A DNA stretch of 64,000 nucleotides from the NCBI GenBank assembly GCA_964251965.1, contig CAXULQ010000008.1, positions 132,317 to 196,316 of the forward strand, read 5' to 3'. Below the pieces are notes generated by a model. The model was not told the origin of the DNA. It made no database searches and worked only from the letters and a program-made list of their open reading frames with translations. How positions within the stretch are numbered: the stretch's first letter is position 1; every line of letters starts with the position of its first letter. Both the position numbers and the translations under genes were made by a program. The DNA is from Mucilaginibacter_A sp964251965 (GTDB taxonomy: Bacteria; Bacteroidota; Bacteroidia; Sphingobacteriales; Sphingobacteriaceae). Shown piece by piece: positions 1 through 9,032 of this stretch.

Positions 1-1119
1 AAAAAGATAGCCATTGTACGGGCTAACGCGCTGGGCGATTTTATTTTTGTTTTGCCTGCTTTACGCGCTTTAAAAGAAACTTTTCCGGGTGTCGAGATTG
101 TGTATTTAGGAAAAGCCTGGCACCAGGAATTTTTGAAAGGAAGGCCAAGTTTGGTTGATCGCGTAATTGTTGTTCCGCCTTATCCCGGCGTTGGTGCGGC
201 TTACGATTATCAAAGAGATGAAGCGCAGTTGGACGCGTTTTTTGCAGAAATGCAGGCCGAAGAGTTCGATTTGGCTTTCCAGTTTCATGGCGGCGGCGGC
301 AATTCTAACCCGTTTACCAAACGTTTGGGTGCTAAAAAAAGCATTGGTTTACAGGCAGCAGGTGCGCCGCCTTTAGATATAAATGTTCCTTATATCATGT
401 ATTTTGCCGAGCCGCTGCGTTACCTGGAAGTGGTATCCAAAGCAGGTGCAAAAACAGCGTGGTTTGAACCGGAGTTTGAAAGTATTCCTTCTGATTTGGA
501 TGAGCTAAAAGCTTTAATTCCTGATTATCAGCTTAGAAAATTAATCGTCATTCATCCGGGTGCTACCGATTTACGCCGAAGATGGTCGCCTCAAAACTTT
601 GCTGCCGTTGCTGATTTTTTAATTGAAACCAGTTTTACCGTTGTTGTTACCGGAAGCGATTGGGAACGTGAAGTAACCGATGCCGTGATAAAAAATATGG
701 CACAAAAGAAGCATGTAATTGACTTCTGCGGAAAAGTATCGCTGACTGGTTTAACCGGATTACTGTCCGTTTCTAAACTGCTGATTTCTAATGATACTGG
801 TCCGCTGCATCTGGCGCGTGCTTTAAAAACGCCAACGGTAGCCACTTATTGGTGCGGCAATGTCATCACCAGTCCGCCGCTTACACTAACCACTAACCGT
901 ACTTTGTTGTCTTGGATGATTATTTGTCCCATCTGCGGTAAAAATATTACCGGACCAGATTCTGGTAAAAATGATACGAATTGCAATCATGATGTTTCTT
1001 TTGTTGATGGCATCAGCATAGAACAAGTAAAAATTGCTGCTTTTGACTTGCTGAACCATGTTGAAGAATGGCCTCAGGAAACCGAACAATTACCCGTATC
1101 ACCAAGCAATTATATTTGA
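1..1119 (+). CDS. Glycosyltransferase family 9 (heptosyltransferase-like), 5' end cut by window
   Basis: GT9 enzymes transfer heptose or related sugars from an ADP-sugar to the growing lipopolysaccharide core at the inner face of the cytoplasmic membrane. The frame is open from base 1 and reads KKIAIVRANALGDFIFVLPALRALK, the N-terminal Rossmann segment of the family, so the true start lies just outside the window; the first possible internal start, a TTG at 52, would delete this motif. The C-terminal half holds VIHPGATDLRRRW and SNDTGPLHLARAL, the donor-binding region of GT9. A late Cys-rich stretch (CPICGK...CNHD) is unusual for the family. The stop is two bases from the start of the next glycosyltransferase, so the two are probably cotranscribed. 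The acceptor sugar cannot be read from sequence. Confidence 0.85.
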   Translation, partial: KKIAIVRANALGDFIFVLPALRALKETFPGVEIVYLGKAWHQEFLKGRPSLVDRVIVVPPYPGVGAAYDYQRDEAQLDAFFAEMQAEEFDLAFQFHGGGGNSNPFTKRLGAKKSIGLQAAGAPPLDINVPYIMYFAEPLRYLEVVSKAGAKTAWFEPEFESIPSDLDELKALIPDYQLRKLIVIHPGATDLRRRWSPQNFAAVADFLIETSFTVVVTGSDWEREVTDAVIKNMAQKKHVIDFCGKVSLTGLTGLLSVSKLLISNDTGPLHLARALKTPTVATYWCGNVITSPPLTLTTNRTLLSWMIICPICGKNITGPDSGKNDTNCNHDVSFVDGISIEQVKIAAFDLLNHVEEWPQETEQLPVSPSNYI

Positions 1120-1120
1120 T

Positions 1121-1918
1121 ATGAAAGTATCTGTTTTAATCCCAACTTATAACCGGCTTACGGCTTTGGTAGCCACTTTAACGGCTTTGGCTTCCCAGGA
1201 TTTTAAAGATTTTGAAGTGATTGTTGCCGATCAAAGCGATAATTTTACCGGTAACGATGGTGTAATCCAAACGCTGCAACGCATTTTCGATCTGCATCAA
1301 ACGCCTTTAAAAATCGTACAAAACCTGCCTAAAAAAGGCATTGCACACCAGCGGCAGTTTTTGCTGGATCAAAGTACAGGCAACTATTCGCTTTACTTGG
1401 ATGATGATATTATTTTAGAACCGGATGTAATTGGCCGAATGGTTAAAGCGCTGGAAGAAGAAAACGCAGGTTTTGTGGGAATGATGCCAATTGGGTTGAG
1501 TTACCGTAAAGATGTTCGTCCGCACCAGCAACAAATTGAGTTTTGGGAAGAAGCCGTTAAACCGGAAAATATCCTGCCAAAAACAGCAGAATGGCAAAGG
1601 CATGTCGTTCATAATGCAGCTAATATTATGCATGTTGGCCAGCAATTAAACATCAAATCAGAAAATCAAAAGAAATACAAAATTGCCTGGGTTGGCGGTT
1701 GTATTTTGTACGATACGCAAAAACTTCGCGATAACGGCGGTTTTACTTTTTGGGAACAATTGCCGGAAGAACATTGCGGCGAAGAAGTTTACATTCAGCA
1801 AAAACTGATGCAAAAATATGGCGGTTTTGGTTTGCTTCCTTCCGGTGGTTATCATTTAGAATTGCCAACAACTTTGGTAAACCGGGAAGTGAACGCACCG
1901 GAGTTTTTTAGAAATTAA
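1121..1918 (+). CDS. Glycosyltransferase family 2
   Basis: An inverting GT-A glycosyltransferase, probably adding a sugar to lipopolysaccharide or another surface glycan. The start is the ATG at 1121 because it gives the canonical N-terminus MKVSVLIPTYNR; a longer frame from 1058 overlaps the preceding gene. Visible motifs are DQSDN (nucleotide binding, about residue 37) and the metal-binding DDD in LYLDDDIILEP (about residue 95). A later GEEVYIQQKL resembles the ED-type catalytic base region of the family. It begins two bases after the GT9 stop, which suggests translational coupling and a shared pathway. About 265 residues, no membrane segment. Confidence 0.85.
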   Translation: MKVSVLIPTYNRLTALVATLTALASQDFKDFEVIVADQSDNFTGNDGVIQTLQRIFDLHQTPLKIVQNLPKKGIAHQRQFLLDQSTGNYSLYLDDDIILEPDVIGRMVKALEEENAGFVGMMPIGLSYRKDVRPHQQQIEFWEEAVKPENILPKTAEWQRHVVHNAANIMHVGQQLNIKSENQKKYKIAWVGGCILYDTQKLRDNGGFTFWEQLPEEHCGEEVYIQQKLMQKYGGFGLLPSGGYHLELPTTLVNREVNAPEFFRN

Positions 1919-2108
1919 TATTTTTTCGAAAAAGAAGATAAACCGGTAATCTTATTTAATTTAAAGCCGGATACTGTTTTTATGCAGGTAAAAGAAGCAT
2001 CATTTTGGCTGACTTTCAAAATCTGTTTCTAAAAAACTTTATTAGTTAAAATTGTAACGGTAACTTAAATTATAACGTAAAATAGTTTTTAATTTAGCTA
2101 TCCCGTTT
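1919..2108. other. Intergenic region with two opposed dispersed-motif copies
   Basis: No gene is seen. It contains ATACTGTTTTTA at 1971-1982 (minus-strand copy of the ACAG-type word) and TAAAAGAAGCAT at 1989-2000, only six bases apart and in opposite orientation. The downstream part is very A/T rich and presumably carries the promoter of the PAS gene. Confidence 0.6.
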
Positions 2109-2753
2109 ATGGACCAGGTATTGTTACAACCTTTAGATCAATTAAAGAATTTACTTCATAATTCCACTTCCTTTTACTTAGGCCATATTAACAGCAAGGG
2201 AAATTATGCTTACCTCAATCAATATTTTATAGATCGGTACGGAAAGTTGTATGGATCGATGATTGACATGCCTGCGCATCTACCAACACATCCTGATGAT
2301 CTTCCATCTTGTTATGAAACTAACCAGAAATGTATGAACGAGCCGGACAAATGTTTCCCATTGACCATAAGAAAAATTAATGGCGCAGGTTATGTGATTA
2401 CACATTGGGATTATAAAGCTTACCGTGCCCCGGATGGCAGCATTGATGGTGTAATTGGTATCGGTTATGATATTACGGAGTTTGAATCGCGCAAAGAACA
2501 TATCAGTTTTTTAACTGCTACCATTCGGGATGTGGCTTTAAAGCAATCTCACCTGATTAGAAAACCACTCGCTAATATTGTTGGTTTGGTTGATATGCTG
2601 GAAGATATGTCTGACGATGAAGGCATTCAACATATTGTAAAGATGCTGAAAGCAAGTACACAGGAATTAAACAATGAATTTGAAGCCTTTTTAATCAGCG
2701 ATGAACCTGTAAAAACTGTTCTCCAGAAATCACAGAAGTTAAACATGCTCTAA
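2109..2753 (+). CDS. PAS domain protein with histidine-kinase H-box but no ATPase domain
   Basis: A cytoplasmic sensory protein of 214 residues. Residues about 20-130 form one PAS fold ending in the typical GVIGIGYDITEFE. The next segment reads KQSHLIRKPLANIVGLVDML, which matches the phospho-acceptor helix (H-box, S-H-x-x-R-x-P-L) of Bacteroidota PAS histidine kinases. The protein then ends after about 60 residues without any N, G1 or G2 box, so it cannot bind ATP as a kinase. It may be a dimeric phosphotransfer or signalling partner of another kinase, or a truncated kinase that has been kept; both are inference. It stands alone, convergent with hldE. Start ATG 2109 has no competing upstream start. 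Confidence 0.7.
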   Translation: MDQVLLQPLDQLKNLLHNSTSFYLGHINSKGNYAYLNQYFIDRYGKLYGSMIDMPAHLPTHPDDLPSCYETNQKCMNEPDKCFPLTIRKINGAGYVITHWDYKAYRAPDGSIDGVIGIGYDITEFESRKEHISFLTATIRDVALKQSHLIRKPLANIVGLVDMLEDMSDDEGIQHIVKMLKASTQELNNEFEAFLISDEPVKTVLQKSQKLNML

Positions 2754-2770
2754 TCTGTTTTACTAAAACA

Positions 2771-4258
2771 TTAAACCACCTTTAGCATCTTCGCATCCGC
2801 ATTAATCCTTTTGATCATATTAGTTGTAGAATGATCTGGAACCAGCGGAATAAAAGCTACCTGCCCGCCAACTTCTGCAACCACATTTGCTTCCGGTAAA
2901 TTCTGCATGTTGTAATCGCCGCCTTTAATGTAATATTGTGGTTTTGCTGCGCGGATTAATGCTGATGGCGTATCATCTTCCGCAGAACCAAACGGAACGA
3001 TATGATCAATGGAACTTAATCCGGAAAGTACCAAAACGCGGTCTGTCAATTCATTAATTGGCCGTGTCGAACCTTTTAAACGGCGGATGCTATCATCATT
3101 ATTTAAACCAACAATCAGCACATCTCCATAATTTTTAGATTGGTTGAGGTAGCTAACGTGGCCGGAATGCAAAATATCAAAACAGCCATTGGTAAACACA
3201 ATGCTTTTGCCTTGCTGCCGGTAAAACTGACAAAGTTCTTCCAGTTCCCTGCTATCAGAAACGTACTTATTCTGTGTAGAAAAGAATGCTTTTAATTCGT
3301 TTAAAAAGCAAGGTGCCGTTGTGGTTTTACGAATAGCGACTGTAGCTGCTGCCGTTGCCAATTCTGCCGCTTCTACCGCATTGGCACCGGAGCATTGTGC
3401 CAAAGTAAACGTGCTGATAAAAGTATCACCGGCACCAACAACATGCGGTGCCTCTACCTGATAGGCCGGCGTATGATGAGTATATTCTCCTTTTTCAAAC
3501 AACATCGAACCTTCTTCATCCAAAGTAAGCGTAATGTGTTCTGCACCAGTAAGCCGATACAAAGTTGGCCCGTAATTCTTCAATTGTTCAATCCGGTTAT
3601 TGCTTATAGATTGCAGGTTGAGCAAACTAATGGCTTCTACATAATTCGGTTTTACAACAGAAGGCTGCAACGGCGTAAACAAAGGCAGGTTTTTAGAATC
3701 AAGCGCTAAATAAGCAGGAAATTGCTGCTGAATTTGCTGCAAAAACTCAATTAAAGCCGGCGTAAACAAGCCGGCTTTATAATCGCCTAAAACAACCGCA
3801 TCAAAACGGTTATAATTATCTTTTAAAAATTGAAATATTTTCTGTTGAGAATCAGCAGAAGGCGGATTTTGGGAACCGCAATCAAAACGGCTTAACAACT
3901 GTCCGTTAGAAACTAACCTGGTTTTGGTAACCGTTGTACGCAAAGGTTCGCGAACAATTGCATCACAATTAATCCCGGCCTTTTCCATGAACTTGCAGGC
4001 TTTGTCGCCGTCTTTATCATCACCTGCAATTGCCAAAAAGCTTACTTGTGCGCCTAATGCTTTTAAATTGATAGCTGCATTAGCCGCACCGCCGGGAATT
4101 TCTTCACTGCCAGAAATGGTAACCACAGGCACAGGCCCTTCGGGCGAAAGCCGAAAACTATCGCCTTTAAGGTAAATATCCATTACCAAATCGCCAATAA
4201 CCAATACTTTTAATTGGTTAAACCGATCCATAATTTCTTCGTGCCTGCTCTTCGTCAT
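2771..4258 (-). CDS. hldE: Bifunctional heptose-7-phosphate kinase / heptose-1-phosphate adenylyltransferase
   Basis: HldE phosphorylates D-glycero-beta-D-manno-heptose 7-phosphate at C1 and then, after dephosphorylation by GmhB, adenylates it; the product ADP-heptose feeds lipopolysaccharide core synthesis. The 495-residue protein has both domains: a PfkB/ribokinase-like kinase (residues about 15-330, with PGGAANAAINL near 57 and the catalytic GAGDTF near 276) and a nucleotidyltransferase (about 345-485, with FTNGCFDILHSGH near 354). Length agrees with the fused E. coli enzyme. It heads a minus-strand group with an SDR and a glycosyltransferase. The ATG at 4258-4256 lies at the end of a TAAAAACAGTAT copy (4257-4268), which occupies the ribosome-binding position. 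Confidence 0.93.
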   Translation of the reverse strand: MTKSRHEEIMDRFNQLKVLVIGDLVMDIYLKGDSFRLSPEGPVPVVTISGSEEIPGGAANAAINLKALGAQVSFLAIAGDDKDGDKACKFMEKAGINCDAIVREPLRTTVTKTRLVSNGQLLSRFDCGSQNPPSADSQQKIFQFLKDNYNRFDAVVLGDYKAGLFTPALIEFLQQIQQQFPAYLALDSKNLPLFTPLQPSVVKPNYVEAISLLNLQSISNNRIEQLKNYGPTLYRLTGAEHITLTLDEEGSMLFEKGEYTHHTPAYQVEAPHVVGAGDTFISTFTLAQCSGANAVEAAELATAAATVAIRKTTTAPCFLNELKAFFSTQNKYVSDSRELEELCQFYRQQGKSIVFTNGCFDILHSGHVSYLNQSKNYGDVLIVGLNNDDSIRRLKGSTRPINELTDRVLVLSGLSSIDHIVPFGSAEDDTPSALIRAAKPQYYIKGGDYNMQNLPEANVVAEVGGQVAFIPLVPDHSTTNMIKRINADAKMLKVV

Positions 4259-4309
4259 ACTGTTTTTATCGATGGTTTTTAGGTTGATGCTGTTTTTATC
4301 GACCTAAAT

Positions 4310-5035
4310 TTAAGGCCAGCTGGTTTCCATCAAAGGTAAAATCAAAATTTCCGGAACTACAGTATCGGTATCATCCTCAATGATGTAACGGATTTTGGTA
4401 GCCACATTTTTAGGATCCTGTAAATTTTGTGGTGGAATATCCGGGAAACGGTCCAGCAAAAAAGGCGTGCTCATGCCACCGGCAATAATGGCGGTAACTT
4501 TTACATTTACTTTGCGGGCTTCGGTAAAAAGCGCATGACTAAATCCACGTAAACCCCATTTGGTTGCGTGATAAACAGAAGCTTCCGTCCAGGCGCGTAA
4601 AGATGCCGTACTAACAATATTGATGATATTTCCTGATTTTTGCGGAGACATTACTTCCAAGCCATATTTTGACATTAAAAACGGACCGCGCAAGTTTACT
4701 GCAAACGCTGCATCCCATTCAGAAACAGAGAGTTCTAAAATTGGCTTTGTAAAATCGATACCGGCATTATTTACCAAAATATCTAAACTGCCATATTCGC
4801 TTTTAATTTTTGCAATTGTTTCTTTTACAGATTCTTCACTGCTTACATCCAAACGCACCGCAACTGCTTTGCCGCCTTTATCGGTGATGGTTTTAACGGT
4901 TCCGGCTGCTTTTTCTTCCTGAATATCGCCTGCAATAACCGTTGCACCTGCTTCGGCCAACTGGTAGCAAATTTGCTGCCCCAGTCCTTGTGCGCCGCCG
5001 CTGATTAAGGCAACTTTGCCTTGTAATTTTTCCAT
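4310..5035 (-). CDS. SDR family NAD(P)-dependent oxidoreductase
   Basis: A classical short-chain dehydrogenase of 241 residues. The nucleotide-binding SGGAQGLGQQI is at residues about 10-20, NNAG at about 90, the catalytic serine in IVSTAS near 140, and the catalytic YHATK near 154. The substrate cannot be assigned; its place between hldE and a glycosyltransferase on the same strand suggests sugar or surface-glycan metabolism, but that is context only. A second ACAG-type motif copy lies just downstream at 4287-4298. Confidence 0.85.
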   Translation of the reverse strand: MEKLQGKVALISGGAQGLGQQICYQLAEAGATVIAGDIQEEKAAGTVKTITDKGGKAVAVRLDVSSEESVKETIAKIKSEYGSLDILVNNAGIDFTKPILELSVSEWDAAFAVNLRGPFLMSKYGLEVMSPQKSGNIINIVSTASLRAWTEASVYHATKWGLRGFSHALFTEARKVNVKVTAIIAGGMSTPFLLDRFPDIPPQNLQDPKNVATKIRYIIEDDTDTVVPEILILPLMETSWP

Positions 5036-5093
5036 TTTAGGGTTGATTTTTATATTTATGTTGAAGGTGCAAAAGTAAGAAGGAATGCTTCTT

Positions 5094-6092
5094 TTACAAT
5101 ACTATTTTTGAAGGCTGGTTTTTGCTGATGGCTTGGTTAAAAACACGAAGCCAATCGGCGTTAAAACGTTTGATATCAAAACGTTTTTTGGCCATTGCTT
5201 GTCCTGCCGCACCAATTTGCTGTGCTTTTTCGCGGTTTGATAATAAATCTTTCATCGCGTTGATCAGGTAATTGATGTCGGTGTGGATAATTCCGGTTTC
5301 ACCGTTTCTAATCACCGAAGCCAGTTCTGTGGTTGCCAATCCAACAACCGGAATGCCCATCGTCATCGCTTCGCAAACGGCTAAACCTAAACTGGTAAAC
5401 CGAATTGGGTTGAAGAAGAAACGATACCTGCTTAAAAATTCCGGTAATTCCGGGTGTAATACTTCGCCTAAACCTAACCTTTCGGCGCCCATTCCAACCA
5501 AATCTATTGGAACGTGTTTTTGCACTTCCAAAAAAACGTCTAATCCAAGCCGTCGTCCTCTTCGTTCAATATTATTGATCACTACAATTCCTCTTTCCAA
5601 TTCACCAGTGTAAGGCACAGTCCCTACTTTCACACCGTGCTCAATCACCGTAAAAGGAATATTGTTGTTATCCCACATCAAACTGTTAAAATGGGTAACA
5701 TGAACCAAAGAAATATTACTATCGGTAATGATATGTTTGGTATAAGGCGTTACATCCTGCGGCGGGTCATGCTCTAAATAAATCTTCGGCAATTCTCGTT
5801 GCTCGGCAGAAAGTGTTTCGTATTGGTCTTCTAAAAAGTTTTTTCGGGTTTGGAAAAGGATGCAATCCAGTTCGAGGTTTTTTATTTCCAGTTCGTCAAC
5901 TTCATGTACATTTTCTCCGAATGGGAAAGTTGTTCCCCGGCCAACATATCCTGGCTTTGGTTCTTTGCTTACCGGAATATAGATTTCGTAATCGCCTAAA
6001 GACAAATAATATAAGTAAGTGCCGTGGATATGCCAGGTGAAAATTTTAACACGTTTACCAGAATTGGGACTATTAACAGAAGGCAGTTGCAT
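5094..6092 (-). CDS. Glycosyltransferase (GT4-like, GT-B fold)
   Basis: About 332 residues. The C-terminal half has the GT4-type donor site: FNPIRFTSLGLAVCEAMTMGIPVVGLATTEL, with the E of the E-x7-E signature in AVCEAM, then GETGIIHTDINYL. The N-terminal half is divergent. The ATG at 6092 (MQLPSVNS) is preferred over a TTG at 6104. The TAA stop is itself the first three bases of a TAAAAGAAGCAT copy (5085-5096). Being cotranscribed with the SDR and hldE, it most likely works on lipopolysaccharide or another surface glycan; donor and acceptor are unknown. Confidence 0.8.
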   Translation of the reverse strand: MQLPSVNSPNSGKRVKIFTWHIHGTYLYYLSLGDYEIYIPVSKEPKPGYVGRGTTFPFGENVHEVDELEIKNLELDCILFQTRKNFLEDQYETLSAEQRELPKIYLEHDPPQDVTPYTKHIITDSNISLVHVTHFNSLMWDNNNIPFTVIEHGVKVGTVPYTGELERGIVVINNIERRGRRLGLDVFLEVQKHVPIDLVGMGAERLGLGEVLHPELPEFLSRYRFFFNPIRFTSLGLAVCEAMTMGIPVVGLATTELASVIRNGETGIIHTDINYLINAMKDLLSNREKAQQIGAAGQAMAKKRFDIKRFNADWLRVFNQAISKNQPSKIVL

Positions 6093-6250
6093 GGCGCAGG
6101 ACAAGGTTTTTTTGGAATACTTAAATTAAAAGTAAACAGCCAGGGTTTTTATCAAAAGCTGATTTTTAAGGCCGAAAGATAGCAGTTTTTGGTTGATCGT
6201 GCTTCTTTTATCTCCCTAAAACTGGAATGGCAAGGTTAAAAAAACAGGCA

Positions 6251-6286
6251 TAAAAAAAGCATTGCCATTGTAGCAATGCTTTTTAT
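6251..6286 (-). terminator. Rho-independent terminator of the PA2169-family gene
   Basis: A perfect 12-bp stem (6254-6265 with 6273-6284), a 7-base loop and T tracts on both sides. It follows the stop of the minus-strand gene at 6303 by about 17 bases. In the other direction it could also act on leftward or rightward read-through. Confidence 0.8.
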
Positions 6287-6302
6287 CAGTTAAAAATTAC
6301 AA

Positions 6303-6758
6303 TTAAGCGTACTGTAATTTTAAAGATTCGATCTGGTTCAAATCATTTTGGATGCCATCGCGTTGTTTTTTCAACAAAGCTAAATGGTCTGCATGGTCGG
6401 TATAATCTGCAATATCCGCGTCGTATTTTACTAAAGCACCTTTTTCTCCGGTAATGATAGAATCTAAAATTGCTTTATTGTCGTTACCTGCAAAAGCTTG
6501 TTTAACATCAATCCAGGTACGGTGCACTGCGCCTAAAACGCCGCCGCCTTCGTTGTCGTCTTCGTTTCCGCCGTGTACTTTAATATGTGCTTTTAACTCG
6601 GTTGCGTAACCTGCCCGTTCTAACGCAAATTTTCTGAAAAGGGCTTTTAATTCTGTAGAATCTGTTGTTTCTGCTGCCGATTCGTAGCCTTTTTTACCAT
6701 CGTTTAAAATGGTTACCAGGCCGTTTAAATCGCTGATTATTTCATCATTAGTTTTCAT
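6303..6758 (-). CDS. PA2169 family four-helix-bundle protein (DUF2383-type)
   Basis: A 151-residue, ferritin-like helical protein of the PA2169 family, which in many bacteria accompanies stress or stationary-phase genes; its molecular role is not established. The N-terminal half (NDEIISDLNGLVTILNDGKKGYESAAE...ELKALFRKFALERAGYATELKAHI) carries the family pattern, followed by a Gly/Asn/Asp-rich turn (GGNEDDNEGGG) and two more helices with GEKGALVKYDADI. It has its own terminator and stands alone. A second, more divergent member is encoded at 26688-27155. Confidence 0.85.
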   Translation of the reverse strand: MKTNDEIISDLNGLVTILNDGKKGYESAAETTDSTELKALFRKFALERAGYATELKAHIKVHGGNEDDNEGGGVLGAVHRTWIDVKQAFAGNDNKAILDSIITGEKGALVKYDADIADYTDHADHLALLKKQRDGIQNDLNQIESLKLQYA

Positions 6759-6982
6759 TGGTTGTAATTGTTTATGTTAGAAAGGTAAAATGCTTTGTTT
6801 AAACATTTTGTTTTTAAAACCTCAAATAAATATTTGGCAGCCTTGTGCCGATAAAGTTTTTGTGTGGTAAAAGAAGTATGGTTATTTGCAGCGGACCGAA
6901 ATAGTGCATATAATCATTTTAATATATCGGATTATTTTTACCTTTAAAATCATTTCAAAAAAATCACTTCTTTTAAAATAGA
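6759..6982. promoter_or_regulatory. Divergent promoter region between PA2169 gene and kaiC operon
   Basis: About 220 bases between divergent genes. It holds TAAAAGAAGTAT at 6868-6879 and a degenerate minus-orientation copy (ACTTCTTTTA, 6966-6975) only 8 bases before the kaiC ATG, where a ribosome binding site would sit. No clear TTTG/TAnnTTTG pair with normal spacing was found; TACCTTTA near 6940 is the nearest to a -7 element. Confidence 0.4.
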
Positions 6983-8725
6983 ATGTTTAATCAAAATAAT
7001 GAAACCAAGGCTGGTAAGCCATCAACTTTACCTAAAACGCCAACTGGAATAGTAGGCCTGGACGAGATTACCAACGGTGGCCTGCCTAAAGGAAGGCCAA
7101 CGCTTATTTGCGGCGAAGCTGGTTCGGGCAAAACTTTATTTTCTATTGAATTTATTGTGCGCGGCGCCATCGAATTTAATGAACCAGGTGTTTTCATGGC
7201 CTTTGAAGAAAAGGCCGAAGAGTTGGCCATGAATGTAACTTCCTTAGGTTTTGATCTGGAACAATTGAAAGCCGAAAAAAAGATTAGGGTAGATTATGTA
7301 CATATTGAACGAAGCGAAATTGAAGAAACCGGCGAATATGATTTGGACGGCTTGTTTATCCGTTTAGGTTACGCAATTGATAGTATTGGCGCCAAAAGAG
7401 TGGTTTTAGACACGATTGAAAACTTATTTTCGGGTTTATCCAACCAAGGCATCTTACGTTCGGAACTGCGCCGCCTTTTCCATTGGTTAAAAGAAAAAGG
7501 CGTAACAGCTGTTATTACCGGCGAAAAAGGGGACGCTTCTTTAACGCGGCAAGGTTTGGAAGAATATGTTTCTGATTGCGTGATTTTACTGGACCACCGG
7601 GTAACAAACCAAATTTCTACGCGTCGTTTAAGGATTATCAAATACAGAGGTTCGCTGCATGGCACCAATGAATATCCTTTTTTAATTGATGAAGAAGGCA
7701 TATCTGTTTTACCGGTAACTTCCCTCAAATTAAATAATGAAGTTTCTACAGAAAGGATTTCGTCTGGCATTCCACAATTAGACGATATGCTGGGTGGAAA
7801 AGGTTTTTTTACCGGAAGCAGTATCCTTGTTTCGGGCACGGCCGGCACCGGGAAAACAAGTATTGCGGCTTCTTTTGCCAATGCATCCTGCAACCGCGGA
7901 GAAAAGTGCATCTATTTTGCTTTTGAAGAATCTCCGGGCCAGATTATCCGTAACATGTTTTCTATCGGCATGGATTTGCAAAAACATATGGATAACGGTT
8001 TACTTTATTTTCAAGCTTCGCGGCCAACTTTAAACGGGCTGGAAATGCACTTGTTGGCCATTCACAAGCAAATCAAAAAGGTTAAACCTAAAGTAGTTAT
8101 CCTCGATCCGATCACTAATTTGGTAACAGTTGGTTCGATTAGCGAAGTAAAATCTATGCTGATCCGGCTGATAGATTTTTTACAGGAAGAGCAAATTACG
8201 GTAATGTTTACGGCACTTACTTTAAATACTGTTGTGAGCGAGCAAACAGATGAAGGTGTTTCTTCGTTAGTAGATGCATGGATGTTGGTACGCGATATTG
8301 AGCATAACGGCGAACGAAACCGCGGTTTGTATATGATGAAATCGCGGGGGATGAAACATTCTAACCAGGTAAGGGAGTTTGTAATTACCGACAAAGGTTT
8401 AAACCTGATCAATGTGTACCTCGGCCCGGTCGGCGTGTTAACTGGTTCTGCCAGGGAAGCACATCAAATGAGCGAAGAAACAGGCAAAGTAGTTTACGAC
8501 AACGCAATAAGCCGGAAAGACCGCGAAATAGACAGAAAACGTAAAGTTTTGGAAGCTAAGATTGCTGCACTGCAAACCGAATTTGAATCGGCAGAAGAGG
8601 AATTGAACAGGGTTTATGTTGATGAAGAGCTGATAAAGGAAGCAAAAGAAAAAACACGGATGGAAATGACAAAGCTAAGAGACAGCAACGAAACCGAAAA
8701 TTTGGTTGATAAAAGAAGCACCTGA
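6983..8725 (+). CDS. kaiC: KaiC-family double-domain ATPase
   Basis: A 580-residue RecA-like protein with two KaiC domains. CI has Walker A GEAGSGKT (residues 44-51) and the FEEKAEE glutamate pair; CII has GTAGTGKT (285-292) and FEES. In cyanobacteria KaiC autophosphorylates at an adjacent Ser-Thr in CII; by eye the equivalent here is Ser427-Ser428 (GVSSLVD), followed by the conserved SRGMKHSNQVREF. The C-terminal 70 residues are a charged coiled coil (DREIDRKRKVLEAKIAALQ) instead of the cyanobacterial A-loop tail; no kaiA is present. It is first in a four-gene operon with two kaiB genes and a PAS histidine kinase, so its output is probably two-component signalling. The last codons (DKRST, stop) are written by a dispersed-motif copy at 8710-8721. 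Confidence 0.9.
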   Translation: MFNQNNETKAGKPSTLPKTPTGIVGLDEITNGGLPKGRPTLICGEAGSGKTLFSIEFIVRGAIEFNEPGVFMAFEEKAEELAMNVTSLGFDLEQLKAEKKIRVDYVHIERSEIEETGEYDLDGLFIRLGYAIDSIGAKRVVLDTIENLFSGLSNQGILRSELRRLFHWLKEKGVTAVITGEKGDASLTRQGLEEYVSDCVILLDHRVTNQISTRRLRIIKYRGSLHGTNEYPFLIDEEGISVLPVTSLKLNNEVSTERISSGIPQLDDMLGGKGFFTGSSILVSGTAGTGKTSIAASFANASCNRGEKCIYFAFEESPGQIIRNMFSIGMDLQKHMDNGLLYFQASRPTLNGLEMHLLAIHKQIKKVKPKVVILDPITNLVTVGSISEVKSMLIRLIDFLQEEQITVMFTALTLNTVVSEQTDEGVSSLVDAWMLVRDIEHNGERNRGLYMMKSRGMKHSNQVREFVITDKGLNLINVYLGPVGVLTGSAREAHQMSEETGKVVYDNAISRKDREIDRKRKVLEAKIAALQTEFESAEEELNRVYVDEELIKEAKEKTRMEMTKLRDSNETENLVDKRST

Positions 8726-8729
8726 TAAA

Positions 8730-9032
8730 ATGCAAGAAGAAAACGAAAATACGTGGGAGCTACGGCTTTATGTAGCCGGAAAAACGGTTAAATCTGTTAC
8801 TGCGCTAAAAAATCTGAAACGTTATTGCGAAGAACACTTGCAGGGAAAATACCAGATCGAAGTGATCGACCTGCTCGAACAACCGCAACTGGCAGAAGGC
8901 GACCAGATTTTTGCCATACCTACATTGGTGCGCAAGTTTCCGGAACCGATCCGAAAGATTATCGGCGACCTGTCAAACGAAGAAAAGGTACTGGTTGGTT
9001 TAAATATCCGGCCTGTAAACACATTATCATGA
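8730..9032 (+). CDS. kaiB: KaiB-domain protein, first copy
   Basis: KaiB is a thioredoxin-like protein that in cyanobacteria switches fold and binds the KaiC CI ring. This 100-residue copy shows the family pattern: WELRLYVAGKTVKSVTALKNLKRYCEEHL...YQIEVIDLLEQPQLAEGDQIFAIPTLVRKFPEPIRKIIGDLS. The ATG at 8730 is chosen; a TTG at 8706 would overlap kaiC. It starts four bases after the kaiC stop and ends in an ATGA overlap with the second kaiB, so the operon is tightly coupled. Confidence 0.9.
   Translation: MQEENENTWELRLYVAGKTVKSVTALKNLKRYCEEHLQGKYQIEVIDLLEQPQLAEGDQIFAIPTLVRKFPEPIRKIIGDLSNEEKVLVGLNIRPVNTLS

Noticed and set aside
8706..8729. A TTG start for kaiB overlapping kaiC
   Set aside because: The ATG at 8730 gives the normal KaiB N-terminus; the extra residues are only the motif read in another frame.
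8825..9028. A long upstream extension of the second kaiB
   Set aside because: The extension overlaps the first kaiB in another frame and is Arg/Thr-rich; the ATG at 9029 in an ATGA overlap is clearly better.
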